Source: Scleropages formosus (taxonomy: Eukaryota; Chordata; Actinopteri; Osteoglossiformes; Osteoglossidae). Taken from it: a DNA stretch of 64,000 bases. The notes beneath the pieces are model-generated. The model worked only from the letters and a program-made list of their open reading frames with translations. It made no database searches and was not told where the DNA came from. The stretch lies in assembly GCF_900964775.1 (NCBI RefSeq), contig NC_041825.1:13145001-13209000 (forward strand), given 5' to 3'. Every line of letters begins with the position of its first letter. Within the stretch, counting starts at the first letter, position 1. Both the position numbers and the translations under genes were made by a program. Positions 54,163 through 64,000 of the stretch are shown here, piece by piece.

Positions 54163-54448
54163 AAACACAGAAAATATTTCAACTAGCTATTGTTAGTAGT
54201 CTGCTCAATTAACATGAGTGCATAAACTTTAAACATTTTTTCACTGGATCTGGGTAAAATCTATCAATTATATCAAAATAAAATGTAAGAAAAATATAAG
54301 CCTTGACTAGAAGTTTCAAGTATAGTTATAAGCCTTTTCACTGATTTAAAATGGAATAAAATCTTATAATTACCAGTTTGATATGACATTACACGTATCA
54401 TTACAGAGAGTGGAGCCACTGCTTTCCGAGCGAGCGGGAGCGAATACT

Positions 54449-57400
54449 TCAGTCTTGTGAGAGGACATCCAAGTTAGCTAGGTGCCTTATTGTGGGTCTA
54501 CCATGTGGACAATTCCACGGTTGCTCGATTTCACCCATGTGCGTTACCAGCTTCTTCATCTCAGTCCTATTCAGGGCAGTGCCAATCATCACCTAGAAGG
54601 GAATACGAGGACAATAAAATATTCCTTCATTCATTGTCTGGAACCACTCATCCAGTGCTGGGTCACAAGTTGTCTGGAGCCTACCCCAAAGGCACAGGGC
54701 ATTAGGCAAGGTACACACAGGATGGGATGTCAGTTCATTACAGCACCATAGTCAAGACAGCAGAGATTTGATAAAAAGGTACTATATACTTTTCTGTTTT
54801 CAGGTTTTGTGCTTTAAGGTATGATAGCATTATACATAAGCCTGAGGCTGAAATGAGCACATAAAACAACTGATTAACAAGCTGTAATTACCGTTAACCA
54901 CTGTAATTGCTCTCACATCCATTCTGATACAATTAATCAATATGATTATTTGAGAACCGTCCCTCACCGATTTACGACAAGCCCTCGAAGCAAACATCTG
55001 TCTGACGCGAGAGGGCCTGCACATGACCCCTGGGCTGTCGCTTAGCATGAAGATGAGCTCCTCAATATCACTTGGTCCAAATGTCCAGTTCTTACTTGTT
55101 GGGAGAGAGACCAATTTCACCCGCTCCATCACTTGAGCTTCAAAGATAAGCATCGCACAGAAACATGCAATGAAAAAAGTAGCCGTGGAAAAGGTGGAGA
55201 AAACAGTAAGAAGCTCGACTTTTTGACAGGATAGCATAAAATGTTGGAATAGATACCGTCTTCATCTATGAGAAAATCAAATCCATTTTTCCTGAAAATG
55301 TCCAGGTTTTCCATCAGAACAGTCTCACTAACTGCAGTAAGATTTAGTTTCTGTGGACTAAAAGCAAAAAACAATAAGATTACGATGATTAAATGAAACA
55401 GCTCAATTTGTCAACTGCTGTAGTATTTAGGTGGTCCTCAGTTCAAGCCCTGTCTACTTTCAGTCCAACTAAACTGAAGACTTTACTCATCTCACCTCTC
55501 CCAAACATTTCCTTCAAGATCTCTTTGCAAATATCTTTACGTTTTAATAGAAAAAAAACTATTGTTTTGTTTTTCAGAAAAATAGATATTTTCATTATGG
55601 CTAGTAATTTTAGTTTTAATGCTAATGACCACTAACCTCATTCTATTCCAAAGCTTAAATATTTTCATTTTGTATAGCTCAAATAAAACAAATTCAATTT
55701 AGAGAACAGATTACACTCTTTGGTGAGCATAAATGCACCATTATTAACACTTAATTTTTAGATATTTAGTAGATATGGTAAATGTTTAGTAACAACTCAA
55801 AGTGTCTACAGGAATCAAACAGACATGGAGTAAGTTAAAGGATGTATTTAATTAACAAGGACTGCATTACTTACACTATCAGTCTCTGCCCTTGCAGGAC
55901 TGTGTGTTGCTGCAACATCTCAAAGTTGTACTTCTCATCTGTGGCATGTTGGTCTATTATGAAAATGTCAGATTTCAGCTTGGTGATGATGAAACCAAGG
56001 TTGAACTGGCCAATTATCTCCATCTCTTTAAACACATCTTTGCTGTGGAAATAAAAACACTGAAGTTTGAGGGTGTAGAGTTCAGCACTAATACTGGTTC
56101 AAGAAAAGGGTTCCATTAAGATGTTCCATGACAATAACAATACCTGATTTCCTTTTTCAGTTCATCCTCCGCATTTTGGTTCTCACCAGGACTGATCTTT
56201 GCCCTGAATCGCCGGTACTTCAGTCCCTCGTTCATTTTGTCCTCCCTCTGTTCTTGCAGCTTTCGCAAACGTTGCCCTAACTCAGGCAAAGAGAAGCGCA
56301 AAGGAACAATCTTTTTTAACACATTCACTGGGGTGTCCAGGTTCATCCCAGTGGAGGGAGCTTTATTTTCTGAGTTGAGGGTCTCTAACTTAGGTCTCTT
56401 ATTCTGAGGACTCGGGGTGCCGGGCGCAACAAGCCGACTAGAAACGATTTCCGCTGCTTTACACTCTTTGTCTTCTTCATCTCTCTCTTCACAGAGATTC
56501 TCACTCTGAATACTTGTTTCAATTGCTATGCCATCAAGCGAGTTGGATTCTGATGTTGGTTTTTGTGGATTTTCTTCTTGCCCCATAGTTGCGGGCTGCT
56601 CTGAGAAAACACTCCCTCTTCCAGAGTCCATCGTATTGTCTGCTTTCAGGTTATTACCATCCTCTAGTCCAACAGGCATCTTCGCAGCTGAAAAGCATAA
56701 TGGATCTGGCGTCGGTGTCTGTGCAGACCGAGATGGGACGGTGTTGTCTTTTCCAGGATTCCTGAAAAAGCTCTGCAACTTTTTCTGAGTTGGACCACAT
56801 GTACTGACTTTTGTGCTGTTGCTCTGGTTCCTTGGACCTGCATCCTGATGCAACGAGAATGCAGCCCTTAGGCCACCTAGGTTCAGTGAAGACTTTGTGT
56901 TGGACAGAGGTTCTGGAGCATCTTCTGTTTCTGGAACATTTGCACTGGCAGAATGATCACCTCTCTTAAACAGACCTGTAAATACATAAATTATTTAAAA
57001 AAGAATGCAGAAATATGAAGGCGCTACTTAAGAGAAACAAGTTAGGCGCTTACTTGGTATCGGTAAGGTTGTCTGGCTGGAACTGATCCTATTCACACCA
57101 GACTCATACATGGCAATAAGGGAGCTCTTCAAGATGGCCAACAAAAGCTTTTCTTCTTGAAGGAAAATCTGACGCTTGTCAGGTGTGACATTCACATCAA
57201 CACACTCTGAAAATCAACATTACAAAACCTATGTTGATTTTATTTAGAAAAAATAAACTTATCACACATATTTGCTTTTACAAGAGTTCCCAACCTACCT
57301 GATGCAACATGAATGTTAAGGGCAACAAATGGATACTGGTGCCTGTTGTACACATGATAAACTTCATTCACAAGTTTGGAAATCTACAACCAGGAAAAAA

Positions 57401-60400
57401 AAATAATGTAGTTCACAGTAACATATACAGAAACAAACAATTTGGAATTTTTATACACTTAATATCTCCATTGACTCATATACCTTAGCAGGATCACAGG
57501 GTCTATTGTTGATAAAGAAGAACTGTCTGTCAGTGGAGCTTCGGCCTACGCCATGATCTCCTTGTGAGACAAATCCAGAGATTCTGAAAAACAATCCATG
57601 AAAATACTATTTACTAATACTATTTAAGTTATTCACAATCTTTCAATTATGAAGGTGAAATAAGCTGATCTTTTCTCAAAGTCTAGATCAAAGATGAAGT
57701 AGTAACACCAATGCAAAGAACTACAACCATCACTACAATTCATAGGACACTTGATATGAGAAGCAGCCCAACTTACTCAAAATGTCCTTTGGTAAATCTG
57801 TGTCTAAACCATAGTCCTGCGTGATGTCCTCTGTAGGAGACTGCTGCTCAAACGGTAACACACTCTGGAGCTACACAATGGACAGATGAGATCAATTTCA
57901 CAGTTGTTCAGGAATCAGACTTACGGATGGAGGCGAAAATAAATGGAGAGAGAACTAGGAGGACAACAAATCCGTAATTAGTGAAAACACCTATTTCTCA
58001 AAGCAAAAGCTGCAAACAGGAAGTAGCGAGAGCTGTTGGTGCTGATACCATAAAGGCAAAACAAACGAATTGCACACAGCAATGCAGCACCTGCTTAGGC
58101 CCGAACACCGCTCCGATGTTCTCCTTCATGCTTTGGCTGCCGCTGGTGCAGAGCACAGTGGTACGCTTCCCCTGGCCGGTCTGGTTGGTACAGGTGATGC
58201 GGACCCCTGTGGAGATGATGCAGTACGACTGCAGGACATGTATCATCTTGGCGTATTCCTGAGAAAAGACAGCGAACCATTTAGTTTTCACCCAATTATC
58301 AATATGAACAACGTAAATGATTTTACGAAACATACATACAATATTAATGTTTATTTTACACAATTTTTGTAACTTAAAAGGACCGTTCCTAACAAATAAC
58401 GTGTATGAGCAGAACCAAACTATTGGCAGGAAGTTTGGTTCTGCACTTTTATTTAAACTCTTCTTTCTGGCAAGAAATTAAAAGTTGATTACCAGATAAT
58501 TTATTGCTTACAACTGAAATTCAGAGCTCCCATTTGCAAGTCACCAGTATAAAATACATCATAAATACGGAGGTAATTCTTGTTTCAGTTCTAGGACCTG
58601 TATAACAGTTCGGGAAAATTAAAGTGATGTATTAAATGTCTAATTCGACCCCTTCGCGATGCCTCTGGCTTCACCTTCTTGATGTTCCGCTGAAACTCCT
58701 TGTGACGTACAGGTAGCGTGGAGAAGAGCTGCTGTAGACTAACTGTGGTCCCCCGCTGCCGAGGGTGGGGGCTGCGCTGGCAGAGTTGGCCATTGTGATC
58801 GAACACCAGGCGCGTGCCAACCTCAGTGGACTCATGGCACGTAACCACACTCAGATCACTGCGCATCAACAAAAATGTCCGCTGAGTAAGGCTGTTCACA
58901 AGCGGCAGGCGCACTACAGGACACCTGCACAAACGCGTATCTGCGAGATTTGCAGCTGTCGGTATTGCAAACAACACAAGTGACGCTGCAGAACCCAGAA
59001 AAAACTCAAGAGTGCACAGCAAAGCTCTATGTGCACGGTCGAGTCACATTATTATGACCGTCTCCTGCATCTGACGTCGGCAGCGCGTAGCCCATGAAGT
59101 ACGTCACGTGTCGTGAGCTGACTTGGTGGGTATATAAGGTGTGCGATAGGCCGTCTGCCCACATATCACTCGTTGCTGTCATGGGTAAAAGGGGCAATTT
59201 ATCAGAGTTGCAAAAAGGGATGATTTATCGGCTTTCGGGCCAAGGGTGGCAGTATTTCTGAAATGTCCGACAGTGGTTGGAAGAGCACGACCAAGACTTC
59301 CAAGTACTTCTCTGGCCCCCTAATTCCCCGGACTTGAACCCAACTGAGCATCTGTGGGACCACCTTCATCGTCGTGTTCGCTCTATGGATCCTCCGCCAT
59401 GCACCCTCCGGCAGCTGTGGGATGCACTGTAGTCATCATGGCTCCAGACACCTGTGACAACCTACCAGCACCTTATTGACTCACTCCCAGCCCGTCTAGC
59501 TGCTGTCCGTGCTGCACATGGCGGTTACTCTGGATATTAGCTGGTAGTCATAATAATGTGACTCGACCGTATATATGTATGTTTGTGTATATATTGTGTT
59601 GAGGAGCTCTGGCTGTCTGGTAATTTACTAAAGTATATGTGTGTCGGTTACACCTTCCACTCACTACCAGGTTATTGTGCAAAGCAACCCATCCATCCAT
59701 CTTCCTCCGCTTTTATCCGGGGCCGGGTCGCGGGGGCAGCAGTCCGAGCAGAGTACTCCAGACCTCCCTCTCCCCGCACACCTCCTCCAGTTCCTCTGGG
59801 GGAACCCCAAGGCGTTCCCAGGCCAGCCGGGAGACATAGTCTCTCCAACGTGTCCTGGGTCTGCCCCGAGGCCTCCTCCCAGTGGGACAAGCCCGGAGCA
59901 CCTCCCCAGGGAGGCGTCCAGGAGGCATCCGGAACAGATGCCCGAGCCACCTCAACTGGCTCCTCTCGATGCGGAGGAGCAGCGGCTCTACTCCGAGCTC
60001 CTCCCGGGTGACTGAGCTCCTCACCCTATCCCTAAGGGTGCGCCCAGCCACTCTGCGGAGGAAACTCATTTCTGCCGCTTGTATCCGCGATCTCATTCTT
60101 TCGGTCATGATCCAGAGTTCATGACCATAGGTGAGGGTAGGAACGTAGATCGACCGGTAAATTGAGAGCTTCGCCTTACGACTCAGCTCCCTCTTCACCA
60201 CAACAGACCGGTACAATGACCGCATTACTGCAGACGCCGCACCGATCCGTCTGTCGACCTGCCGCTCCATTTTTCCCTCACTCGTGGTGCAAAGCAACCC
60301 TTCCATTAAATGTTTTCCCCATGACGACGGGGGCATCAAATGGAAGAACTTGAAAGATATTAACTTTATGGACTAAATATGTATTCTGACAATATAGTTA

Positions 60401-61964
60401 TGTTACAAATACTAACTGCCATAGTTTCCATGCAAACATGTGATTGGTGTCCCTTGAAAGATTGGTACGATGCATAACGCATACACATCTATACCTGAGG
60501 GCACATAGCGAGCTGAGCGCTTCCCCTCGGAACCCGAACGTTTCCACATGAATGAGGTCGGAGAAGTCTTGGAGTTTGGATGTATGGTGCTTCAGGGCTG
60601 CGAACAAATAAAGCACCAGCACAAGCGCTTCACTGTGAGGTCTTCAGTGCAGCTTTTCTTACCGTCAACGCACACACACCCAAACGCAGAGCGTTTAAAC
60701 ACTGTTTGACTTCTGTAACTCACTCAGTCCTTCAAAATTGGATTCTTCCACTCCTATTCCGTTGTCCGATACCTCCACCAGCTCCGCTCCATACTCTTTC
60801 AGTCGGATTTCTGTGAAGTATGATCCAATATAATCCGACAGCTAGCAAAAGCGTCTGGCCCAAAGAGCAGAGCAGATGCAGTTCTATCTTTCAAGATAGT
60901 ATTACTTAAACTATTCGAAACAATATATTTAGAAAACTGATTACTCAGTAACAATATCCAAACCATACTCATTTTACTATTGATTAAGTTGACATCTTTG
61001 TTCACGGCAGCTTCCAATGTTAGGAAAATTTAACCGCGATTTCCCCATTTTTACAACAGGACATAATTATTCTATTTATTCACGGTAGGTACTTTGACCA
61101 AGGGTACTAAAGCATGGGGATTCAAACCAACAACCCTCAGAGCACAAGGGGTGAGCCTTAATAGTTCCAGCAAAGGTGGTCACAAAAACAACTTACCGAC
61201 ACTGGTGGCTCCTGCATCTATGCTGTTCTCCACGAGCTCCTTGACAGCCGTCGCCAGGCTCAGCACCACCTGGCCGGAGCAGATCTGGTGCACCGAGTGT
61301 CGGTCTATGGGCCGGATTGATCGGGCCGCTTCCGAACTGCATACGACACAATCGGCACAAAAAAAAAAAAGGCAGATGAAGTCATCAGCAGCAACAACTA
61401 TTATAAAGGGCAGCACTCACAGGGCAGGATCATAGTACTTTGGAAATTAAATATGATTTGTCCAGTGGAGCAAGAGCCACTTTTCGCATAACAGTGCAGT
61501 GGTTCCTCAGCTTAGGAAAACAAAAGGTACCCGGACGTCTGTAACTCAGCATGTTCAGAACTCCAGAGAGTCACTTTTTCACTACTTCACAATCTGTAAA
61601 AGGTTAGCAGCACTGATATTCCTTGATTTGTTCACTGCTCGGGTTCTGTAAAAAAGTGATCAAATAACGACATGTGTTCTACTGCCCCCTATCGGCTGGC
61701 CACTGAAATGCAGGTGTTTCTCGGTCTCCAACAGACGAAAATATTAGTAATTAGAACAGGTAATTGAAAAAATGCTGTTTAAAACAAAAAAAAAATAATA
61801 CATCGAAGAGGAAACCTTCGCATATTCGGAAATCGGTAACTCTGACGTTCCTAGGAGAAAATACCAGTGCAGTGAGTTAATAATTTGCAGAGAAATTACT
61901 GCCGCTGCTGTCAATCAGAGACAGACAGTACTGATACTCACCAGCCGTCTGTCATTTCGTCCAT
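54449..61964 (-). CDS. pms2: Mismatch repair endonuclease PMS2
   Basis: PMS2 forms MutL-alpha with MLH1 and nicks the strand carrying a mismatch. Fifteen coding exons (reverse strand): 61964-61942, 61336-61197, 60810-60724, 60597-60495, 58858-58675, 58258-58091, 57870-57773, 57583-57484, 57383-57299, 57206-57054, 56975-56144, 56042-55875, 55357-55257, 55137-54968, 54592-54449; 2556 nt, 851 aa (human 862). Most exon lengths equal the human ones. The N-terminal GHKL ATPase has [21 protein letters not shown] and GFRGEAL. A linker in exon 11 carries QKKLQSFF (444-451), a PIP-box match. The endonuclease motif DQHA-x2-E-x4-E is at 688-699; ACRKS and CPHGRP (832-837) supply metal-site residues. Exon 1 (MDEMTDG) was chosen for its 23-nt length, GTGAGT donor and phase. 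The exon 7 end is uncertain, because a better donor 4 nt earlier would shift the frame. Confidence 0.95.
54628..54745. repeat. Old SINE-like scrap in pms2 intron 14
   Basis: CTGGAACCACTCATCCAGTG and 'ggagcctaccccaaaggcacagggcattaggc...cacacaggatgggatgtcagtt' is a diverged relative of the 3' half of tRNA-derived SINEs. Confidence 0.5.
59035..59571 (+). mobile_element. Tc1-like transposon relic with matching ends
   Basis: The inverted ends ACGGTCGAGTCACATTATTA at 59035 and its complement ending at 59571 match over about 24 nt. In between, a frame reads [18 protein letters not shown], the third catalytic acidic region of Tc1/mariner transposases, and continues to GGYSGY near the end. The N-terminal and central parts are missing, so the copy is non-autonomous. 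It lies in pms2 intron 4. Confidence 0.88.
59677..60300 (-). mobile_element. 5'-truncated Rex1-like LINE with 14-bp duplication
   Basis: A reverse-strand reading frame of about 200 codons spans roughly 60290-59713. It includes [40 protein letters not shown] and [16 protein letters not shown], the C-terminal part of a fish non-LTR reverse transcriptase (Rex1/Babar type by memory). GTGCAAAGCAACCC flanks it at 59677-59690 and 60287-60300. The open frame and exact duplication suggest a recent insertion. It is in pms2 intron 4. Confidence 0.88.
61045..61150 (-). mobile_element. SINE-C fragment in pms2 intron 2
   Basis: TAGGTACTTTGACCAAGGGT and ACTAAAGCATGGGGATTCAA followed by a decayed box B match the reverse strand of SINE-C. 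Confidence 0.5.
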
Positions 61965-62169
61965 ACTTAATAACCAAGCGCCTAAATTGTTACTGCATTT
62001 AATTACAAACAAAAGGATATTACAGCATCCACTCTGCCATGTATGCTGGAAAAAAATCTTTGAATTTAAGAAGCAGCAGAATTCCGGAGCATGACCTAAG
62101 CACTTTTGCTTTAAAATAATTTTTAAGTCTAATCATGTAGTGACACAAATAGACTAAGAACGCACACAG

Positions 62170-62300
62170 CTGTGCCTTTTCGGTTTTCCTACAAAAGTTG
62201 CGCAGAAAACGCGTCTACGGCGCCGTTCTGAGGAGCTACACGCTACGTGAAGTCAGCCGTACTCCGACTTACAGGAAGTACTTCCTATGTCGCCCCGGAG
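62170..62300. promoter_or_regulatory. pms2 promoter region with palindromic ETS sites
   Basis: About 310 bp upstream of the pms2 start codon, AGGAAGTACTTCCT (62273-62286) is a perfect 14-bp palindrome of two head-to-head ETS-type GGAAGT sites. CpGs cluster at 62200-62300. No TATA box is evident. Promoter assignment is inference from position and motifs. Confidence 0.5.
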
Positions 62301-63700
62301 TGATTTTTTTCAAAATAAAAGTTGCCTCCCGTTTATTCTCCCCCGTTCGTTGACACGCAGTTGCGTCATTTAAAAGTATTTTGTCGGATTCTGTCTGTTG
62401 GAATGTTTCTCAGGATGAAATGGGTAACCGTTATTTCTGTACAGTTTCTTTTCTCTCCATTTTTGCTATTCAATTAAATGTGTGTGGTTTTTTTTTTTTT
62501 ACTAGTATTGCTGAAGTCCCTACAACAAGTCATCCGCAAAAATACTTTTCTGGTTAAATTTTAAGGTGTACAGTTTCGCAATCCTATAATTATTTATACA
62601 TAATTCATTCAACCAGTGGCACTAAACCTAAGTATTCGTATAAATAAAATAAACAAATGAAAGCAAAATTTCAGAGTAATCTGATGTGCATTTTGCTGTT
62701 ATCGCGAGGTCTGTAGCGCTGTTTTTGCATTTAAAAAAAAAAAACCTCAAAACAAGAAAACTTAAAAGAACACTACACTGCTAATAGGCAGAACTTGGCT
62801 TTTTGAGCACCAGGAACAACTCCCGGTTAGTTAACACTACTTAGAGAAAAATTCATTCAAAGCATCTACTAAATGAATAAATGTAAATGTAGATATTAAA
62901 AAATATAATAGCCATGAGTCAAAATACCTATTGTAGTGTGATACATGCTGCAATGTTTTACCTCACATTTCATCATCTCTTACAAGTGCCAAAGATCTTT
63001 TATGAACACAGGATCATCTGCTTGAGAAGCTGGTTCATTTTCACTGGTCCATGACCTTGTTTTCCACTAAAATACTGTCAGTTCTGAGGGTTTCTCTTTC
63101 CAGGTGGGCAGGGAGCCTGGAGAAAGTTGTACATTTTGTAAACAAACGCAATGAAGAATTTACACTAACACTATTCTGTATATTTACGATTACTAACTAA
63201 ATTTTAATAACTGCACCATTGCAGTATTATGGATGTATTTAGAAAAGACGTTCCTCTTGTGAAGCTTTTTTTTGATGCCCTAAGACCCATAAACTGTAAT
63301 TCTTCCAGAGAAAAGCAGTTCTAAATCCAGTCACTTAAGATTTCTTAGTCACACAACCATCTTTGCCCCAACTGTCGCCATTTTTTTTTTGCCTTACTTA
63401 CATTAGGGACTGTGTAAAACTACGAAAAAAATTAAAAGCGTCAACGGGACCAGTTTGTTTTACCGACTGAATTATAAACGCAAATTCAAAACGTTTGCGC
63501 TTAACCAGTCAGTTTGGAACTCAAATTGAGTCTTAAAGATAGTAGTCAATTTGAGGTTAACGTAAACATCAAGACAAGAGTGCTAGCAATCTTAGCTATC
63601 AGAGTCAGTTTCAAAATTTTCGATGAGAATGCTATTTAGGAACAGTGAATAGTTTAAATACGCAAACAGCTCCTAAAACATTACGTAATTCGGAGACTGT
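62300..63700. other. Gene-free AT-rich region upstream of pms2
   Basis: No coding exon was recognised on either strand. A SINE/LINE tail remnant (AGCATCTACTAAATGAATAA) lies near 62860-62890. Homopolymer runs occur at 62490-62502 and 62732-62744. Confidence 0.5.
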
Positions 63701-63769
63701 CGTTGTATGTTGATGAAATGAACATACACATGTACCTTTCCGTTTTGATAAACTATGGTAACTTCCTTT

Positions 63770-63900
63770 GAGCCCTTACTACACGTGAGCGGTAAACATG
63801 GCCGCCACGAGGTTGAACGGCAGCTACTGTTTTTGTTCAGGTCGTTACTAGTAGTTACCTCACCAGTGGACTGGTAAAACAGGAGACGGCTTAGCTCGTC
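63770..63900. promoter_or_regulatory. Candidate promoter of a gene beyond the window
   Basis: A CACGTG E-box lies at 63782-63787 and AACATGGCCGCC, close to a YY1 site, at about 63795-63806. After the ATG in that string a short open start (MAATRLNGSYCFCS) runs to a TTCAG|GTCG donor-like point. No protein family is recognised, so the gene and strand remain open. Confidence 0.35.
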
Positions 63901-64000
63901 AATAACGAATTAACCATGTTCGTACGCCGAAGACGTGCAGTGTAAATGATACCGTTTTGGAGAGTGACAGTGAGTTAAGTACTAGGAAAGGCGAACTGCC

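Noticed and set aside
59641-60015. Forward open frames of 124-142 codons.
   Set aside because: They are antisense to the Rex1-like LINE reading frame, which is clearly reverse strand.

Overview
This window is vertebrate nuclear DNA, almost certainly from a ray-finned fish. The evidence is multi-exon genes with GT-AG introns, three tandem parvalbumin-family genes, and many teleost-type SINEs, L2/Rex1-like LINE fragments and pogo and Tc1-like transposons. The commonest SINE has a tRNA-like head and a (TG)n tail, and from memory it resembles a repeat abundant in bony-tongue (osteoglossiform) fishes. That placement is tentative.

Layout: (1) 123-20280, + strand: two beta-parvalbumins and one oncomodulin, each 109 aa and sharing the same 61/133/110/26 nt coding-exon pattern. 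(2) 24819-37266, + strand: ccz1, 15 coding exons, 473 aa, probably with an extra 5'UTR exon near 22.7 kb. (3) 52202-38486, - strand: rsph10b, 18 coding exons, 861 aa, convergent with ccz1. (4) 61964-54157, - strand: pms2, 15 coding exons, 851 aa. (5) 62.3-64 kb: no recognisable coding sequence, but promoter-like motifs near 63.8 kb. All exon models were built by hand from splice sites, reading phase and remembered human proteins. The phases close without a break in all six genes, and several exon lengths equal the human ones.

The order and orientation (parvalbumin/oncomodulin, ccz1, rsph10b, pms2) is the same as around human OCM-CCZ1-RSPH10B-PMS2 on 7p22, so this is an old linkage group and not a functional operon. 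The proteins act in unrelated places: cytosolic calcium buffering, Rab7 activation on late endosomes, the ciliary radial spoke, and DNA mismatch repair.

The rest is mostly repeat DNA. About 18 copies or pieces of the (TG)n-tailed SINE (called SINE-A here) are present, many with near-perfect 10-13 bp target-site duplications, which indicates recent activity. Two further SINE families (SINE-B and SINE-C) carry a tail that also ends an L2-like LINE fragment in the window. I found no CRISPR array, rRNA, tRNA gene or retrovirus-like element. The most useful second-look items are two GC-AG introns in rsph10b, competing donors at pms2 exon 7, a canonical PCNA-binding (PIP) motif in the PMS2 linker, an RFX X-box just upstream of rsph10b, and a SINE with an inverted extra head inside one pair of target-site duplications.
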